Positions 63,001 through 64,000 of a stretch of DNA of 64,000 bases are shown here, piece by piece. The notes beneath the pieces were generated by a model. That model ran no database searches, had not been told where the DNA came from, and saw nothing but the letters and a program-made list of their open reading frames with translations. The stretch lies in the NCBI GenBank assembly GCA_963580285.1, contig OY757015.1, positions 128,246,188 to 128,310,187 of the forward strand. Direction: 5' to 3'. How positions within the stretch are numbered: position 1 is the stretch's first letter; every line of letters starts with the position of its first letter. The translations under genes and the position numbers were made by a program. The DNA is from Lucinisca nassula. Lineage: Eukaryota > Mollusca > Bivalvia > Lucinida > Lucinidae.

Positions 63001-64000
63001 CTTATTGATATTGCGACAAAGTAGGCGGCCCCGGTAGCTCAGTACAGAACAGTTGACAGAACAATGTTATGGTTTATTGCATCATTGTAATATATATTAA
63101 AGGTACATACATAATTTGCACAAACCTCAAGCTGAAAACAATACGGTTCTGTTCCGTAAATGCAACCCTCCGAATAAAGACCACCTTTGGCTATTCCACT
63201 GAGTGGTCTGTTTTGACAGATTCGACTGTAACCTTTTACCAGATCCTAGCATGCCCGCCTAAGTAGGAATGCTAGAGGTCGGGTATAAGACAACAAATTC
63301 CATTTTGAAAATCAATGATGATTTCTAGCATGAGCAGCAATATGTTATAGTGTAAAAGTACACTCTGGCATGTGTTCCTAGGGCAGGTATTGTGAGCCAT
63401 GTTAAAAGTAAGTAAATGCTACTGAAATATGTTAAAGGGGTGTTTATGTAAGTTTTTACTAGGAAGATGAAGAGACAAAAAGATTTCTGCACCATGCAAA
63501 TGAAATTGTTGCGAAGCCCTTAGCACTTTTCCGCGTGTTATAAGAAGTAAGGAAATTAATTTTGAAGGCAATAGCTTGTCCGAAGTCTTAGGATGATCCT
63601 AAATCACAAATTAGCTGTTGTGAATGAAATCACGTTCGCAAGTGACTGTTAAATTCCAATAATTAGAGTCGCCAGTGACTATTCAATTTCAATGATTAAA
63701 GGGCGCAAGGGATCGCTCAATGCAATATCAAACGACCGTTCACATGGTCATAAATGCTGGGAATACAGGTTGAGAGCTCTGCCGTATTTTACTTCAATGT
63801 GTACGCTTCTTTAACAGTAGGCAACAGTAGTAATGACAGTGGTAATAGTAGTAATGACAGATTAACAGTAGTGACAACATTTATCATGAGCATAAAATGT
63901 CTAAAATGCCCGATTTTGATATTTGCGCGCTTCTGAACTGTCGAAAGCGTAAAACTAGATCGCACGGCACCAACAAAAATGGTAAGTACAAAAGTAAATT
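63001..64000. other. Intron or intergenic end of window
   Basis: A SINE G head fragment (63028-63042, GGCCCCGGTAGCTCAGT) and an AGTAATGACAGTGGTAATAG short tandem repeat (63825-63870) are visible. At 63978-63986 an ATG sits directly before GTAAGT; this might be a first-exon donor of another transcript but cannot be supported. Confidence 0.4.

Noticed and set aside
63978..63986. ATG directly before a GTAAGT donor on the plus strand
   Set aside because: A single short match at the window edge, with no preceding promoter or following exon visible; cannot be supported.

Overview
The window looks like AT-rich animal intronic DNA, most likely from a bivalve mollusc. Short exons with canonical GT/AG boundaries are separated by introns of 4.6 to 18.4 kb. 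The introns are packed with tRNA-derived SINEs, palindromic MITEs, Penelope-like pseudo-LTRs and tandem-repeat elements of the sort seen in bivalve genomes. The species assignment is inference; no bacterial, plasmid or viral genome organisation is present.

Host gene. Six exons on the minus strand (52590-52727, 40156-40326, 33182-33283, 28710-28775, 10064-10167, 3376-3614, in transcript order) join in frame. They encode about 273 residues of the extracellular ligand-binding (Venus flytrap) domain of a metabotropic GABA-B type receptor subunit. Every junction has an AG acceptor and a GT donor and the phases agree. The signal peptide and first lobe would lie beyond base 64000, and the seven-helix region before base 1. 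No other host gene was recognised.

Mobile DNA, left to right. 1-1817: probable 3' end and LTR of an LTR retrotransposon. 2468-8280: a cluster of two related MITE families (here A and B) sharing a long central palindrome, a hammerhead-ribozyme element, and a ~310-bp tandem-repeat element (6735-7762). 9630-11610: Penelope pseudo-LTR fragments and two SINEs. 12250-25976: a complete but decayed Ty3/gypsy element with gag, protease, RT, RNase H, integrase and an envelope-like gene. Its 5' LTR carries a SINE and a hammerhead element; its envelope region carries four Penelope-like insertions. 26320-41300: MITEs, SINEs, a reverse copy of the tandem-repeat element (30484-32205) and foldback elements. 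41820-45353: a pseudo-LTR split by a 3.1-kb tandem-repeat element of about 17 units. 45600-47540: a second tandem array of about 12 units, rich in nuclear-receptor half-sites. 48763-52551: a dead mariner element swollen by nested insertions. 52860-64000: more MITEs, SINEs and pseudo-LTRs.

Most informative observations. (1) Minus-strand type I hammerhead ribozymes in a ~258-bp element, one inside the gypsy 5' LTR with an exact empty site in the 3' LTR, and a second copy at 2548-2593. (2) A TTAA-flanked MITE with a paralogous empty site in the window. (3) MITE families A and B, different at their ends but sharing a ~100-bp palindrome. (4) A pile-up of 5'-truncated Penelope-like copies in one envelope gene. 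(5) At least four SINE families sharing a GACGTTAAAC-like 3' tail.

The parts do not form an operon-like system. The receptor gene is the host transcript, and the rest is nested transposon history within its introns, much of it transcribed passively in the pre-mRNA.
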